Part shown: positions 57,085 through 58,471 of the stretch, piece by piece
Numbering within the stretch: the first letter of the stretch is position 1
Layout: every line of letters begins with the position of its first letter
Assembly: GCA_937973965.1 (NCBI GenBank)
Contig: CALJJQ010000109.1
Coordinates: forward strand, 1 to 58,471
Source: an uncultured Calothrix sp.
Lineage (GTDB): Bacteria > Cyanobacteriota > Cyanobacteriia > Cyanobacteriales > Nostocaceae
Reading direction: 5' to 3'
DNA length: 58,471 bases
Notes under the pieces: model-generated
What the model was told of the DNA's origin: nothing
Database searches by the model: none
The model's input: the letters and a program-made list of their open reading frames with translations, nothing else
Made by a program: the position numbers and the translations under genes

Positions 57085-58248
57085 ATGTTAACTACTCAAG
57101 AATCTAATTCTAGTCATTCTCCAGATAATCAACAGTCCCAATTGGATTGTGTATTTATCTTTTTAGAGATTTTTGCCCGTGAAGGTGGAATTCAGTCCTA
57201 CGTCCAAGATATTTTTCGTGGTTATTTGGGAATGGATAGAGGGATGAATGGGGAAGTGTTTTTGCTGCGGGATAGTCGCAACACGGAAAATCCCTTTGCC
57301 AGGGATAATTTTAAGTTTCATTATTTTCAGCACAAATCGCCTCAGGTTGGGCGAATGAAGTTAATTGCGGCCTTGTTAAAATGCTTTTTACAGCGTCGTC
57401 CGCGCCATGTTTACTGCGGTCATATTAATTTAGCGGTGATGGTACAGGCTTTGTGTCAACCCTTGGGAATTCCCTACACGGTATTGACCTATGGGAAGGA
57501 GGTCTGGGAACCTTTATCGAATAACTATGTCAGGGCTTTGCACCATGCGAGAGCAATTTGGACAATTTCTCGTTATAGTCGCGATCGCATGTGTAGTGCG
57601 AATCGAATTGATCCAGGGAAGGTGAAAATGTTACCCTGTGCCATTGATGGGGATAAGTTTACTCCGGGGGCTAAATGTCCCCAATTGCTGGTTAAGTATG
57701 GTTTAAATGGACATCGGGTGTTGATGACCGTGGCTAGATTATGGTCGGGTGATATTTATAAGGGGGTGGATGTCACAATTCGAGCTTTACCCCAGATTGC
57801 CCAAGAGTTTGCCGATGTCAAATACTTAGTGATTGGTAGGGGTGATGACCAACCCCGTTTGGCTCAGTTAGCTCAAGATTTAGGTGTTGGCGATCGCGTG
57901 GTGTTTGCCGGTTTTGTGCCGACGGAGGATTTAATTAACCATTATCGACTGGCTGATGCCTATATTATGCCTTCCCAAGAGGGTTTTGGAATTGTGTATT
58001 TAGAAGCGATGGCTTGCGGAATTCCCGTACTTTCTGGTGATGCTGATGGTTCTGCGGATCCGCTTCAAGATGGTAAAGTTGGTTGGCGTGTACCCCATCG
58101 AGATCCAGATGCTGTTGCAGCTGCTTGTCGGGAAATTTTACGCGGTCAAGACCCCCGTTGTCATGGTGAATGGTTGCGACAGGAGGCGATTTCCCATTTC
58201 GGATTTGCATCACTACAAGCAAGATTGGCTGATTATTTGTGGGAATAG
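57085..58248 (+). CDS. Family 4 glycosyltransferase
   Basis: A 387-residue GT-B fold enzyme. The acceptor half starts VFIFLEIFAREGGIQSYVQD. The donor half has LMTVARLWSGDIYKGVDVTI and YLVIGRGDDQPRLAQLAQDL, then EGFGIVYLEAMACGIPVLSG, the E-x7-E nucleotide-sugar motif of retaining GT4 enzymes. It follows the GDP-mannose dehydratase-like gene by 241 bp on the same strand and may use the sugar that enzyme makes. Acceptor unknown. Confidence 0.92.
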   Translation: MLTTQESNSSHSPDNQQSQLDCVFIFLEIFAREGGIQSYVQDIFRGYLGMDRGMNGEVFLLRDSRNTENPFARDNFKFHYFQHKSPQVGRMKLIAALLKCFLQRRPRHVYCGHINLAVMVQALCQPLGIPYTVLTYGKEVWEPLSNNYVRALHHARAIWTISRYSRDRMCSANRIDPGKVKMLPCAIDGDKFTPGAKCPQLLVKYGLNGHRVLMTVARLWSGDIYKGVDVTIRALPQIAQEFADVKYLVIGRGDDQPRLAQLAQDLGVGDRVVFAGFVPTEDLINHYRLADAYIMPSQEGFGIVYLEAMACGIPVLSGDADGSADPLQDGKVGWRVPHRDPDAVAAACREILRGQDPRCHGEWLRQEAISHFGFASLQARLADYLWE

Positions 58249-58471
58249 TCAAAACGAGTTATCTTGAAAACCCTGCTCCCAAAAGCTTCCCTAAATGCAA
58301 TACGGTTCAGTTAGACTTAAAAGCCTGATTATTGGGTAGGTTAGGTTGAAGAATGTAGAGGCAGAGCCTAGGCTGTGTACTTTGTGCCTTTTTTGGGGTC
58401 GCAAATTCATGCACAAACCGTGACAACAAACTTGTTCCAATACTCCGGCTGTTGATACATATAGGGAAGCT
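58249..58471. other. Right end of window; nothing recognised
   Basis: About 220 bp after the GT4 stop. No gene start, hairpin or repeat is clear. The next gene lies beyond the window. Confidence 0.4.

Overview
The window comes from a filamentous, probably heterocyst-forming cyanobacterium of the Nostocales type. It carries hetR, the photosynthetic genes chlI, petB and petD, a Gap2-type GAPDH, split transhydrogenase subunits, many GCGATCGC (HIP1) octamers, and intergenic DNA packed with small dispersed palindromes, MITE-like repeats and heptamer-like runs. It looks like ordinary chromosome: no rRNA, tRNA, CRISPR array, complete insertion sequence or prophage was recognised.

Layout. 1-7.1 kb: a truncated repeat, rpsD, a Cys-rich exported protein, hetR, a coiled-coil/EamA membrane protein and exbD-exbB. 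7.5-12.2 kb: a divergent TonB-like protein with an unusual basic tail, chlI, a small membrane protein and an RlaP-like nucleotidyltransferase. 12.9-19.6 kb: a methyltransferase overlapping thiL, gap2, then murC-murB followed by a structured RNA candidate. 20-23.3 kb: a lone excisionase-like HTH protein, a hypothetical protein, folP and a TerC protein. 23.7-29.7 kb: a minus-strand polysaccharide cluster (GT4, GT2, Wzm, Wzt, GT2). 30.8-40.2 kb: HU, a CobC/HisC-type PLP enzyme, an FAD oxidoreductase, gntK, asnS, small conserved proteins, a 1-Cys peroxiredoxin and a hypothetical protein, interspersed with remnants of toxin-antitoxin and other genes. 40.3-48.2 kb: lepA, pntAA-pntAB-pntB, an NIL-ferredoxin and holA. 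48.4-52 kb: DUF4168, DUF2805 and PAS-LuxR proteins, a hypothetical protein and a thioredoxin-fold thylakoid protein. 52.5-58.5 kb: petB-petD, an RsbW-like anti-sigma factor, a GDP-mannose dehydratase-like enzyme and a GT4.

Genes that act together. ExbB, ExbD and the TonB-like protein would energise outer-membrane transport. Wzm/Wzt with the glycosyltransferases would export a surface or envelope polysaccharide, and the sugar-nucleotide enzyme plus GT4 at the right end may feed a similar pathway. PetB/PetD and the thylakoid thioredoxin-fold protein serve photosynthetic electron transport. The three pnt genes form a proton-translocating transhydrogenase.

The most distinctive non-gene signal is the repeat ecology: at least four dispersed families, some carrying exchangeable perfect-palindrome cores (GACGCGATATATCGCGTC versus GACGACCCG-type), placed between genes, at the break of a decayed PIN toxin and, as a heptamer run, inside a coding frame. 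No complete novel defence or biosynthetic system was found. The best leads are the TonB-like protein with an internal TonB domain and Arg-rich tail, two structured RNA candidates (19.6 kb and 55.7 kb) and the palindrome-swapping repeats. All assignments were made by eye, without database searches.
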